From Bdellovibrio svalbardensis (GTDB lineage: Bacteria > Bdellovibrionota > Bdellovibrionia > Bdellovibrionales > Bdellovibrionaceae), in NCBI RefSeq assembly GCF_029531655.1, contig NZ_JANRMI010000001.1, forward strand, positions 186,001-250,000: a DNA stretch of 64,000 bases, written 5' to 3'. The translations under genes and the position numbers were made by a program. Positions within the stretch are counted from its first letter, which is position 1. Each line of letters begins with the position of its first letter. The notes under the pieces were generated by a model. That model was not told where the DNA came from and did not search any database. It was given only the letters and a program-made list of their open reading frames with translations. This document shows positions 56,455-64,000 of this stretch, piece by piece.

Positions 56455-56767
56455 TTTCATCAATGAAATTGGCCTTACACACTACTTGGTTTTGGCAGCA
56501 ATTCTATTTGTGATCGGAATGGCGGGGGTTCTTCTTCGTCGTAACGTGATCGTTCTTTTGATGTCGATCGAGCTTATGCTGAACTCTGTGAATTTAACAT
56601 TCGTGGCGTTCAGTAAATATCTTGGCAACCTTGATGGTCACATCATGGTTTTCTTCGTAATGACAATCGCAGCAGCGGAAGCCGCTGTTGGTTTGGCCCT
56701 TGCGGTATCAATCTTTAAACGTTTCAACGAAGTAAATATTCGCTTCTTTGAACACTTGAAAGGGTAA
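56444..56767 (+). CDS. nuoK: NADH-quinone oxidoreductase subunit K
   Basis: A three-helix antiporter-like membrane subunit. The hallmarks are [20 protein letters not shown] with the conserved glutamate, [12 protein letters not shown], and [19 protein letters not shown] with the second glutamate. The length of 107 is slightly above the usual 100. It overlaps nuoJ. Confidence 0.96.
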   Translation: MNTSFINEIGLTHYLVLAAILFVIGMAGVLLRRNVIVLLMSIELMLNSVNLTFVAFSKYLGNLDGHIMVFFVMTIAAAEAAVGLALAVSIFKRFNEVNIRFFEHLKG

Positions 56768-56774
56768 GTAGACA

Positions 56775-58706
56775 ATGAATCATTCTCTTTTGATGGCCAT
56801 TGTGATTCTTAGCCCGCTTGTTGGTTTCCTAATCAACGGCGCTAGATACAAAAAACATTCTGGCAACGTAGCCGGAACGATTGCGACCTTGGCTGTCGCA
56901 ATCTCTTTCATCTGTTCGATCCTTCTTGTTGTTGATCTTGTTGCGATGCCTGCGGAAGCGCGTCGTATCGCGGTCAGCTTCTTTGAGTGGATGGCGATGG
57001 ATAAATTGAAAATCAATGCGGGATTTGTGGTCGACCAAATCAGCGCCATCATGATCTTGATCATCACGGGCGTTGGTACTTTGATCCACTTGTTCTCTAT
57101 TGGTTACATGCACCACGATAAAGGTGTGGCGAAATACTTCGCGTACCTGAATCTGTTCATCTTTAATATGTTGTTGCTAGTTCTTGGTGACAGCTTGTTG
57201 GTGATGTTCGTCGGCTGGGAAGGTGTGGGACTTTGTTCTTACCTCTTGATCGGTTTCTGGTTCACAGATTCAGAAAAAGCAGCTGCGGGCATGAAAGCAT
57301 TCATCACGAACCGTGTTGGTGATGCCGCTTTCCTTCTGGGTATGTTTGTTCTGTTCATGACTTTCGGTACTTTGAACTTCAGCGAGTTGAATGCTTTGGC
57401 GCCAACAGTTGCGGAAGCTTCTTGGTTGGGTGCTGTGACTTTGGGAACAATGTTCTTGTTCATCGGAGCGACTGGTAAATCTGCTCAGATTCCATTGTAC
57501 GTTTGGCTTCCAGACGCGATGGCAGGTCCAACTCCGGTTTCAGCGTTGATCCATGCGGCGACGATGGTTACTGCAGGTGTTTATATGATCGTGCGTTTGA
57601 ATCCTCTTTTCATCATGGCTCCAAATACTATGATGGTGATTGCGATCATCGGCGCGGCGACGGCAGTTTTGGCGGCGACAATTGGTATGACCCAATGGGA
57701 TATCAAAAAGGTTCTTGCTTACTCTACTGTTTCGCAACTTGGTTACATGTTCTTGGCATGTGGTGTGGGCGCATTCGGAGCAGCGATGTTCCACTTGATG
57801 ACTCACGCATTCTTCAAGGCTTTGATGTTCTTGGGTTCAGGTTCTGTGATCCACGCGATGCATGAAGAGCAGGATATTCGTAAAATGGGCGCGTTGAAAA
57901 AGTACATGCCAATCACGCATATTACATTCCTTCTTGGCTGGTTGGCGATCATCGGGGTTCCACCATTTGCAGGATTCTTCTCTAAGGATGAAATCTTGGC
58001 TTATGCTTTCAACTCACCACTGGGTTCTCCTTGGTTGTGGGCTGCGGGTGCGTTGGGTGCGACTTTGACTGCATTCTATATGACTCGTTTGATGGCTTTG
58101 ACTTTCTGGGGCAAAAGCCGCGTTCCATCTGATGTACATCCGCACGAATCTCCTGCTTTGATGACGATTCCTTTGATCGTTCTTGCAGTATTGTCAGTAA
58201 TCGGTGGTTGGATCGGTATTCCACATGTAATCGGCGAGCATTTGGGCGAAATCCCAAATATCTGGGAGCACTGGTTGCACCCATTGATTCGCGAAGTTCC
58301 GAACATGCACCATATGGAAGCTTCAACTGAGTGGACTTTGATGGGCGTTTCAGTCGGTCTTGCAGTGGTTTCTGCGATCGTAGCTTATCAGTTCTATGTG
58401 AAGTCACCGGAAGCTCCGAAGAAATTCGCGGCAAGCATCAAGCCTGTCTACAACCTTGTTTATAACAAGTACTTCGTAGACGAGGCGTATTTCGGCGGAA
58501 TCATTAATCCTTTAGTAAACGGCAGCAAGAACCTTTGGTACTACGTTGACGTGAACTTGATTGATAAATGTACTTTCTGGATTGGTGATTTGATGAAGGG
58601 AATGGGCTCATTGTCCCGTTCTCTACAAACCGGAAATTTCCAGCAATATGCGATGTACATCGGTATCGGTGTTGTAGTCGTTCTATCCTTTGTGATCATG
58701 AGGTAA
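56775..58706 (+). CDS. nuoL: NADH-quinone oxidoreductase subunit L
   Basis: The distal antiporter-like proton-pump subunit, 643 residues. Family motifs include FVGWEGVGLCSYLLIGFW with the key glutamate, TGKSAQIPLYVWLPDAMAGP with the lysine, AYSTVSQLGYMFLACG, and a long C-terminal part with the lateral helix. It follows nuoK after seven bases and is followed by nuoM after four. Confidence 0.96.
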   Translation: MNHSLLMAIVILSPLVGFLINGARYKKHSGNVAGTIATLAVAISFICSILLVVDLVAMPAEARRIAVSFFEWMAMDKLKINAGFVVDQISAIMILIITGVGTLIHLFSIGYMHHDKGVAKYFAYLNLFIFNMLLLVLGDSLLVMFVGWEGVGLCSYLLIGFWFTDSEKAAAGMKAFITNRVGDAAFLLGMFVLFMTFGTLNFSELNALAPTVAEASWLGAVTLGTMFLFIGATGKSAQIPLYVWLPDAMAGPTPVSALIHAATMVTAGVYMIVRLNPLFIMAPNTMMVIAIIGAATAVLAATIGMTQWDIKKVLAYSTVSQLGYMFLACGVGAFGAAMFHLMTHAFFKALMFLGSGSVIHAMHEEQDIRKMGALKKYMPITHITFLLGWLAIIGVPPFAGFFSKDEILAYAFNSPLGSPWLWAAGALGATLTAFYMTRLMALTFWGKSRVPSDVHPHESPALMTIPLIVLAVLSVIGGWIGIPHVIGEHLGEIPNIWEHWLHPLIREVPNMHHMEASTEWTLMGVSVGLAVVSAIVAYQFYVKSPEAPKKFAASIKPVYNLVYNKYFVDEAYFGGIINPLVNGSKNLWYYVDVNLIDKCTFWIGDLMKGMGSLSRSLQTGNFQQYAMYIGIGVVVVLSFVIMR

Positions 58707-58710
58707 TGGT

Positions 58711-60264
58711 ATGATCCTGAGTGCAATTGTTTTTCTACCTCTTTTGTTCGCTTTGATCGTAGCCGTGTGGCCGAACGCTAAAACGCTTCGCCATTTGGCT
58801 TTGGGTCTTTCAGTGATCGAGTTCCTTTTAAGCCTTGTGATCTTGCAACAGTTCGATGCGAATTCTGCAAGCCTTCAAATGGTTGAGAAGTTTATGTGGA
58901 TCGAGCGTTTCGGAATTCAATACTTCATGGGGATCGATGGGATCTCTTTGTGGTTGGTTCTTTTGACGACCTTCCTTACTCCGATCATCATCCTGGCAAG
59001 CTGGACATCGATTTCAGAGAAAGTTAAGGGCTTCCACGTTTGTATGTTCATTCTACAAACGGCGATGCTTGGTACTTTCCTGGCAATGGATGCGGTTTTC
59101 TTCTATACGTTCTGGGAATTGTCACTGGTTCCGATGTACTTCATGGTGGGTATCTGGGGCGGCGCTCGCAGAATTTATGCGACTGTTAAGTTCTTTATCT
59201 TCACAATGGCGGGTTCGGTTCTAATGCTTGTTGCGATCATCTATATGATGTATCTGACACAAGAAGTGACTGGCCACATGAGCGCGAGTCTTCTTGATTT
59301 CTACAAATTGAAGATTCCATTCGTGGGCGGAACTTTCTTCAGCCTTCAAACATTGTTGTTCTTTGCTTTTGCATTGGCATTCGCAATCAAAGTTCCGGCG
59401 TTCCCGGTTCATACTTGGTTGCCAGATGCCCACGTTGAAGCTCCAACTCCGGGCTCTGTTATTCTGGCCGGTGTGATGTTGAAAATGGGTACTTACGGTT
59501 TCTTGCGCTGGGTGATTCCACTCTTCCCTGAGGCTTCTGAGTACTGGGCTTGGTTGTTCATGTTGATCGGTACTGTGGGAATTATCTACGGTGCTTTGGT
59601 GGCGATGGTTCAACCGGATGTGAAAAAGCTGGTCGCATATTCTTCAGTTTCTCACATGGGCTATATTCTTCTTGGTCTCTTCGCTTTCAATGCTTACGGT
59701 ATTGGCGGTGGATTGTACCAAATGCTGAATCACGGTATCTCAACAGGTGCTCTGTTCATCTTGATCGGTATGATTTACGAAAGAACGCATTCTCGCGAAA
59801 TTTCCAAATACGGCGGCTTGGCTGGTGTATTGCCGATCTTCACGATTTTCTTCTTTATCATCACTTTGTCTTCGATTGCGGTTCCTATGACGAACGGTTT
59901 CGTGGGCGAGTTCATGATCTTGCTTGGTACTTTCAAAGCGGCTCCGGCTTTTGCTTACTTCGCAGTTCTTGGCGTGGTGCTTGGCGCGGTTTACATGCTA
60001 TGGATGTTCAAACGCGTATTCTTTGGTCCACAAGGGGAGCTTGTTAAAGATGAGCATCATCCACTTCATGACTTGAATACTCGTGAGATCGCGGTTCTTG
60101 TTCCTATGGTTATTATGGTGTTCTGGATGGGTTTATTCCCGAACAACTTCTTGAATTATTCTAAGGCAAGTATCGACTTCCTGGTTAACAACAAGAATAA
60201 CTACAACCTTACTATTGCTACACCTGGTGCTGCTACAACAACTCAAGCACAGGGAGGTAACTAA
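58711..60264 (+). CDS. nuoM: NADH-quinone oxidoreductase subunit M
   Basis: An antiporter-like pump subunit, 517 residues. FFYTFWELSLVPMYFMVGIWG carries the conserved glutamate, AIKVPAFPVHTWLPDAHVEAP the lysine region, and KLVAYSSVSHMGYILLG the family centre. The C-terminus is threonine/alanine-rich. The stop and the nuoN start share one base. Confidence 0.96.
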   Translation: MILSAIVFLPLLFALIVAVWPNAKTLRHLALGLSVIEFLLSLVILQQFDANSASLQMVEKFMWIERFGIQYFMGIDGISLWLVLLTTFLTPIIILASWTSISEKVKGFHVCMFILQTAMLGTFLAMDAVFFYTFWELSLVPMYFMVGIWGGARRIYATVKFFIFTMAGSVLMLVAIIYMMYLTQEVTGHMSASLLDFYKLKIPFVGGTFFSLQTLLFFAFALAFAIKVPAFPVHTWLPDAHVEAPTPGSVILAGVMLKMGTYGFLRWVIPLFPEASEYWAWLFMLIGTVGIIYGALVAMVQPDVKKLVAYSSVSHMGYILLGLFAFNAYGIGGGLYQMLNHGISTGALFILIGMIYERTHSREISKYGGLAGVLPIFTIFFFIITLSSIAVPMTNGFVGEFMILLGTFKAAPAFAYFAVLGVVLGAVYMLWMFKRVFFGPQGELVKDEHHPLHDLNTREIAVLVPMVIMVFWMGLFPNNFLNYSKASIDFLVNNKNNYNLTIATPGAATTTQAQGGN

Positions 60265-61724
60265 TGAATTCGACTGTTGGACTTAGCGATATCTTGTTGA
60301 TCTCTCCAATGATCGCATTGTTCCTTACGAGCTTGATCCCTTTGACCTTGAAAGTGTTGCGCGGCAACCGCGAGCAAAGCCCTATCGTGACTTTGACTCA
60401 AGGTTTGATTGGTATCGTGATTGCGATTGCATTGTTGATGGTGTTCGGTGGAGCCGGCAAAACGGCTTTCAACAACGGATTGATCTTTGATGGTGTGACT
60501 CAGTGGATGAGCGTGATTGCTTTGTTTGCTGCGGGCGCTTCAATGATCATGATGTACGAAAATCCAGCGACAACAGGAAAACAATTCTCTGAATTGATTT
60601 TCTTGGCGATGTCTTCTGCGGTGGGCATGTTGATCTTGGTTGCAGCGGTGGATCTTTTGATGGTCTTTATCGGTCTGGAAATGATGTCTTTGGCATTGTA
60701 TCTAATGATCGCGATGAGCCACGAAGAGAAGCTTTCCAAAGAAGCGGCTTTGAAATACTTCGTGCTTGGTTCTTTCGCCTCTGCGATTTTCTTGTACGGC
60801 GTGGCCTTCATCTTCGGTTCAACCGGTGGCACAAATATCTTGAGCTTCATGGAAAATGCGTCTGAACTTATTCAAACTTCTCGTTTGTTCTTGTTCGGTA
60901 TTACTTTTGTGATCTTGGGTTTCTGCTTCAAGGTTTCAATTGCTCCATTCCATGCTTGGACTCCTGATGTTTATCAGGGTGCTCCGACTCCGCACACTGC
61001 CTTCATGGCAACAGCGGTGAAAGCGGTTTCTTTCGCAGCGTTCTTACGTGTGATTGCAACGAAGTCGTTGATTGGATCAGACCATTTGTTTGATATCCTT
61101 CAATGGTTGGCTGTTATCACAATGATCGTGGGTAACACTGCGGCGATTTTGCAAAACAACTTCAAACGTATGATTGCTTACTCTTCAATTGCTCACTCCG
61201 GCTATGTTCTAGTTGGTGTGATCACGGCGGGCGTGAGTGACAACGGAGCCTTCGGTGCTTCTGGAGTTATTTTCTATCTGCTTAGTTACTCATTGATGAC
61301 TTTGGGTGCTTTCGCGATCGCTGGCATGATGGAAAAATCTGAAAGCCATATCGTGAATATCGATGATCTTGCAGGTTTCGCAAAACAAAGACCAATGCTG
61401 GCGCTTTGTATGACGGTGTTCTTGCTTTCACTAGCAGGTATTCCGCCAACTTTGGGCTTCTTCGGTAAGTTCTACATGTTCAATGCGGCGATCGGTGAAG
61501 GTCTTCTTTGGTTGGCAATCTGGGGTATGTTGAATTCTGTTATCGCAGTTTACTACTACCTACGCCCAATCGTAGTTATGTACATGAAAGATGGCGACGC
61601 GGAAATCGCGGCACGTCCACTTAACGCAACAACAGTGACAGTCGTTGCAATGGCTTTGGCGATCGTACTCATGGGCTTCATGTCAGGCCCACTTTTCGCA
61701 GCCGTAGAAAAAAGCCTTCTTTAA
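60264..61724 (+). CDS. nuoN: NADH-quinone oxidoreductase subunit N
   Basis: The third antiporter-like subunit, 486 residues. VFIGLEMMSLALYLMIAMSH has the conserved glutamate, SIAPFHAWTPDVYQGAPTPH the lysine/proline block, and MIAYSSIAHSGYVLVG the centre. The ATG overlaps the nuoM stop (TAATG). It is the last gene of the cluster, followed by a strong terminator. Confidence 0.96.
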   Translation: MNSTVGLSDILLISPMIALFLTSLIPLTLKVLRGNREQSPIVTLTQGLIGIVIAIALLMVFGGAGKTAFNNGLIFDGVTQWMSVIALFAAGASMIMMYENPATTGKQFSELIFLAMSSAVGMLILVAAVDLLMVFIGLEMMSLALYLMIAMSHEEKLSKEAALKYFVLGSFASAIFLYGVAFIFGSTGGTNILSFMENASELIQTSRLFLFGITFVILGFCFKVSIAPFHAWTPDVYQGAPTPHTAFMATAVKAVSFAAFLRVIATKSLIGSDHLFDILQWLAVITMIVGNTAAILQNNFKRMIAYSSIAHSGYVLVGVITAGVSDNGAFGASGVIFYLLSYSLMTLGAFAIAGMMEKSESHIVNIDDLAGFAKQRPMLALCMTVFLLSLAGIPPTLGFFGKFYMFNAAIGEGLLWLAIWGMLNSVIAVYYYLRPIVVMYMKDGDAEIAARPLNATTVTVVAMALAIVLMGFMSGPLFAAVEKSLL

Positions 61725-61751
61725 TCAGAACGCCCAAATTCAAAAGCACAC

Positions 61752-61781
61752 AAAAAACCCCGGCCAAAACCGGGGTTTTTT
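61752..61781. terminator. bidirectional terminator after the nuo cluster
   Basis: AAAAAACCCCGG (61752-61763), loop CCAAAA, CCGGGGTTTTTT (61770-61781): a perfect 12-base stem flanked by A and T runs between the convergent nuoN and patatin-like genes. Confidence 0.93.
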
Positions 61782-61786
61782 CTTAG

Positions 61787-61825
61787 AGGTGTCTGCCATC
61801 TTATCGGAAAAGATGGCAGGCACCT
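61787..61825. repeat. interspersed hairpin repeat, copy 2
   Basis: AGGTGTCTGCCATCTT (61787-61802) pairs with AAGATGGCAGGCACCT (61810-61825) with one mismatch, over a short loop ATCGGAA, and is followed by T. Sequence and form match copy 1 at 379-423. It comes directly after another terminator, so its role is not simply to end nuo transcription. Confidence 0.8.
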
Positions 61826-61827
61826 TT

Positions 61828-63027
61828 TTAGATGTCGTGTTGGCGGAGGATATTGATGGCTGATTTGAAGCCGATTCGGACTATGCGGGCCAGGATTTCG
61901 GGGTTGAGACTGAAATGGTCGACGAAGAACATTTCGTAGTTTTGTGGGCGAGGGGCGATGTAGATGTAATCTACTTCGGGGCGGTGGTTTACCTTTTCCC
62001 GTATGATTTGTAGGAGCTTTTCACGGTGTTCATTTGGAACATCGGCTTGTTTTAAGTAACCATCGACAGCGTTGTAGATGTTTTTGATGTCGGTTTGGTT
62101 TTGGATATGCTTGGCAATCTTCTGTTGTACGACCTGATACAAAGCTTGGTTCAATATCAAAGGGATTCCGTACTTGTGCAGGGAACCCATCTCTTCGGTG
62201 TAGTGGTAAGGCTGAATTGAGTAAGAGGAAATGACTAAGTCAGCTCCGTTATCAGCAGCTACGTGAGTTGAAAGGGTGTCCCTGATCTCGCCATCATAAT
62301 AGAAGATCTCTTTGCCATCAGGGCGTTTGATTCCATAAGGAGCAAACACGGGTGGTAAGGACGTGGAGGCTGCTACCGCCTCACTGATGGTTGAATAATT
62401 GATGTACTTGGTATTACTAGTTTTGAAAGACTCGTGGAAATTCCCGAAGATAGCTTTCCTTGAGTGATTGAGTTGTGTACCTACGATGAACAGTTCCACA
62501 CCTAAACGAGCGAAGTCGTTGTCGATGAGGACCTCCTTACGCAGATAACTTTCAATTCCGCGGGTTGAAAACAGGCCGTTGAGTTTCAAACCGTTTTTCA
62601 GAAGAGACTCAATGCCTCCGCTCACCAAGGTTTTATCCAACAGAGTGCGGGGAATAAACTTCAAGAGACCGCTTGAATTCAAATTGAAAATATCGCGATA
62701 AGAAATCGGCTTCAAATAACGAAGATCTGATTTATCGAAAGAAGGATTAGTTCCAGATCCGATTTGAAAGGCGTTAATCAAAGATTCCACTGGATAGCCA
62801 GCACCCAAAATCGAAGCGACAAAAGCTCCAGCGCTAGACCCGACATAACAACGAATGGTCATGGGATCGTCTTCGTTCGTGTTTTGACGCACCATCTCTT
62901 TAGTGCCACCAGCGAACTTGAAACCTTTTTCCTGTAAAGCTAAGCAAACGCCAATATGGAAGGCGGCGGCTTTGATGCCTCCTCCACTTAATACCAGGGC
63001 TACTTTCTTTTTATCTTTAATACGCAT
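61828..63027 (-). CDS. patatin-like phospholipase
   Basis: The 399-residue product has the patatin fold: oxyanion GGGIK (15-19), nucleophile loop GSSAG (63-67, Ser65), and the catalytic aspartate D245 in YYDGE. These serine lipid hydrolases act on phospholipid or other acyl esters. The N-terminus is charged (MRIKDKKK), with no signal peptide, so it is cytoplasmic or exported by another route. It converges with nuoN. The substrate is unknown. Lipid turnover in a host cell is speculation. Confidence 0.88.
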   Translation of the reverse strand: MRIKDKKKVALVLSGGGIKAAAFHIGVCLALQEKGFKFAGGTKEMVRQNTNEDDPMTIRCYVGSSAGAFVASILGAGYPVESLINAFQIGSGTNPSFDKSDLRYLKPISYRDIFNLNSSGLLKFIPRTLLDKTLVSGGIESLLKNGLKLNGLFSTRGIESYLRKEVLIDNDFARLGVELFIVGTQLNHSRKAIFGNFHESFKTSNTKYINYSTISEAVAASTSLPPVFAPYGIKRPDGKEIFYYDGEIRDTLSTHVAADNGADLVISSYSIQPYHYTEEMGSLHKYGIPLILNQALYQVVQQKIAKHIQNQTDIKNIYNAVDGYLKQADVPNEHREKLLQIIREKVNHRPEVDYIYIAPRPQNYEMFFVDHFSLNPEILARIVRIGFKSAINILRQHDI

Positions 63028-63291
63028 ATTGATGACTTAAGTATCTGATTTCCTTTGGCCGCGAGCAAAGAGTTCTTTATTTGACCACGCAAAACTACAG
63101 ACAAAAGCATGCATAGTCAGACTTAGGTCCAGTGACCAAGAGTTGAATAGCCAGATCAAGGTCCTGTTTTTTCTTGAATTTGGATAAGTATTCACACTAA
63201 ATTTGACAGACTGAAGTCCTGTGATAAGTTTGATTACGCAAGCTGAGTAGGGCTGACCACCTAACCCGAAATGCTTGAAATGAGGAATTAG

Positions 63292-63777
63292 ATGAACGTT
63301 GAAGCTACCGATTCTTGGTTACCGCTAACGGACTATTCCACTAAACACAAAATTAGTGTGAGTACCCTCCGCCGAAGAATCAAAGCCAACGACATCAGAT
63401 TCCGCTTTGAAGAAGGCAAGTACTTCATCATGGACGAACCGGTGAGTACCCATCAAAGAGTATATCGCCCCTCCCAAGAAAGCGACCTGGCTTTGGTGGG
63501 TGCTCATCAAGGAATGATGAAAGGTAGTGACATGGCTTCTTCAAAGGATGAATTGAAGGCTCAGGACCTGGCAGATAAAACCGTTAAGGTTAACAAGGAT
63601 GAGCCCATTCTGACCGCTGCGAACAAACTTCTGAATGAGTTGAAGAAAGCTTACACCCTGATCTTACAAGAAAAGGAAGAGCATATTCTCCAACTAAGAG
63701 ATGAAGTTGCGGATCTCAAGACTCTCGTTCGAGTTTTGGAATCCGAAAATGATCGCCTCAAAGGTTTTAAACAGTAA
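63292..63777 (+). CDS. helix-turn-helix/coiled-coil protein of unknown function
   Basis: The 161-residue product has an N-terminal region that looks like an excisionase/MerR-type helix-turn-helix (LTDYSTKHKISVSTLRRRIK followed by a wing GKYFI), a polar linker and a C-terminal coiled coil (about 105-158, EEHILQLRDEVADLKTLVRV). It could bind DNA as a dimer. GAGGAA precedes the ATG. The 264-base upstream gap holds a TTGACA hexamer at 63203, with no clear -10. No family match by eye. Confidence 0.75.
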   Translation: MNVEATDSWLPLTDYSTKHKISVSTLRRRIKANDIRFRFEEGKYFIMDEPVSTHQRVYRPSQESDLALVGAHQGMMKGSDMASSKDELKAQDLADKTVKVNKDEPILTAANKLLNELKKAYTLILQEKEEHILQLRDEVADLKTLVRVLESENDRLKGFKQ

Positions 63778-63843
63778 AAGTTTTAAGTTCCCGAACCCAC
63801 CCGTAAGTACCAAAACAGAGCTCTTTCCCGCCAGTAAGTAAAA

Positions 63844-63999
63844 CTACTGAATGCAGGCAAGGGCTCTTTTTGCATTTAAATTCGTTGCGAATATGGTTCG
63901 CGCCCGAGTGACTGTGTTTTTGACGACATTGCTGGTGGTGGCAGCGCCGGATTGATTTTTTAAGGCAAGCGTTCCTTTAAGTTCCAAATAGACTGAATT
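63844..63999 (-). CDS. 3' end of an unknown gene
   Basis: An open frame enters from the right edge on the minus strand and ends at TAG (63846-63844), giving 51 visible codons with the run KNQSGAATTSNVVKNTVTRA and a final ALACIQ. Imperfect complementary arms downstream (AGAGCTC and GCTCT, 63830-63880) may form its terminator, overlapping the stop. No start or domain is visible. The frame is supported only by length and composition, so confidence is modest. Confidence 0.45.
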   Translation of the reverse strand, partial: NSVYLELKGTLALKNQSGAATTSNVVKNTVTRARTIFATNLNAKRALACIQ

Positions 64000-64000
64000 T

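Overview
The window is a chromosomal replication-origin region from a Gram-negative predatory-type bacterium, most likely Bdellovibrio or a close relative. I base this on gene content and order: a TIGR02147-type regulator, sdh/etf, three parvulins followed by pdxA, gyrA-gyrB-recF-dnaN-dnaA, rpmH-rnpA-yidD-yidC-jag-mnmE-mnmG-rsmG-parA-parB-bactofilin, a split F-type ATP synthase and many exported proteins of unknown function. No database search was possible, so the genus is an inference. I saw no tRNA, rRNA, CRISPR array, insertion sequence or prophage.

Layout. 1-3.8 kb: the 5' end of an unknown gene, a hairpin repeat, a TIGR02147 regulator and three exported proteins of unknown function. 3.8-9.1 kb: sdhBAC (minus strand) diverging from etfBA. 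9.1-15.5 kb: a DUF374 acyltransferase, three consecutive parvulin-type peptidyl-prolyl isomerases, pdxA, a phosphohexomutase and a small cysteine-rich exported protein. 15.6-19.1 kb (minus): a MerR regulator fused to a Mur-ligase-like domain, then ATP synthase c, a, I and Z genes and a TPR lipoprotein. 19.1-28.0 kb (minus): gyrA, gyrB, recF, dnaN and dnaA. The dnaN-dnaA gap holds DnaA boxes, five TAG triplets and an AT-rich tract, which is the predicted oriC.

28.2-38.2 kb (plus): ribosomal protein L34, RNase P protein, the YidD/YidC/Jag membrane-insertion module, the MnmE/MnmG tRNA-modification pair, RsmG and a ParABS system. Two perfect parS palindromes flank a small lipoprotein gene, and a bactofilin gene overlaps parB. 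38.3-44.2 kb: the remaining ATP synthase genes (b', b, delta, alpha, gamma, beta, epsilon). 44.3-48.3 kb: a two-gene DNA-processing module, an Fe-S XPD/DinG-type helicase with a PD-(D/E)XK domain and a GIY-YIG nuclease fused to a degenerate DnaQ-like domain. 48.3-54.3 kb: exported NagZ-type glycosidase, a beta-barrel-like protein and mfd. 54.4-61.7 kb: nuoA-H-J-K-L-M-N, the complete membrane arm of complex I without the peripheral-arm genes. 61.8-64 kb: a second copy of the hairpin repeat, a patatin-like phospholipase, a helix-turn-helix/coiled-coil protein and the 3' end of an unknown gene.

Together the window covers replication initiation, chromosome segregation, envelope protein biogenesis and respiration-coupled ATP synthesis. 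SDH, ETF and complex I feed the electron transport chain and the split ATP synthase uses the ion gradient. Genes on either side of the origin are mostly transcribed away from it. The least conventional items are the helicase/GIY-YIG module, the MerR-Mur fusion, an intrinsic terminator inside the signal-peptide codons of a lipoprotein gene, and the origin architecture.
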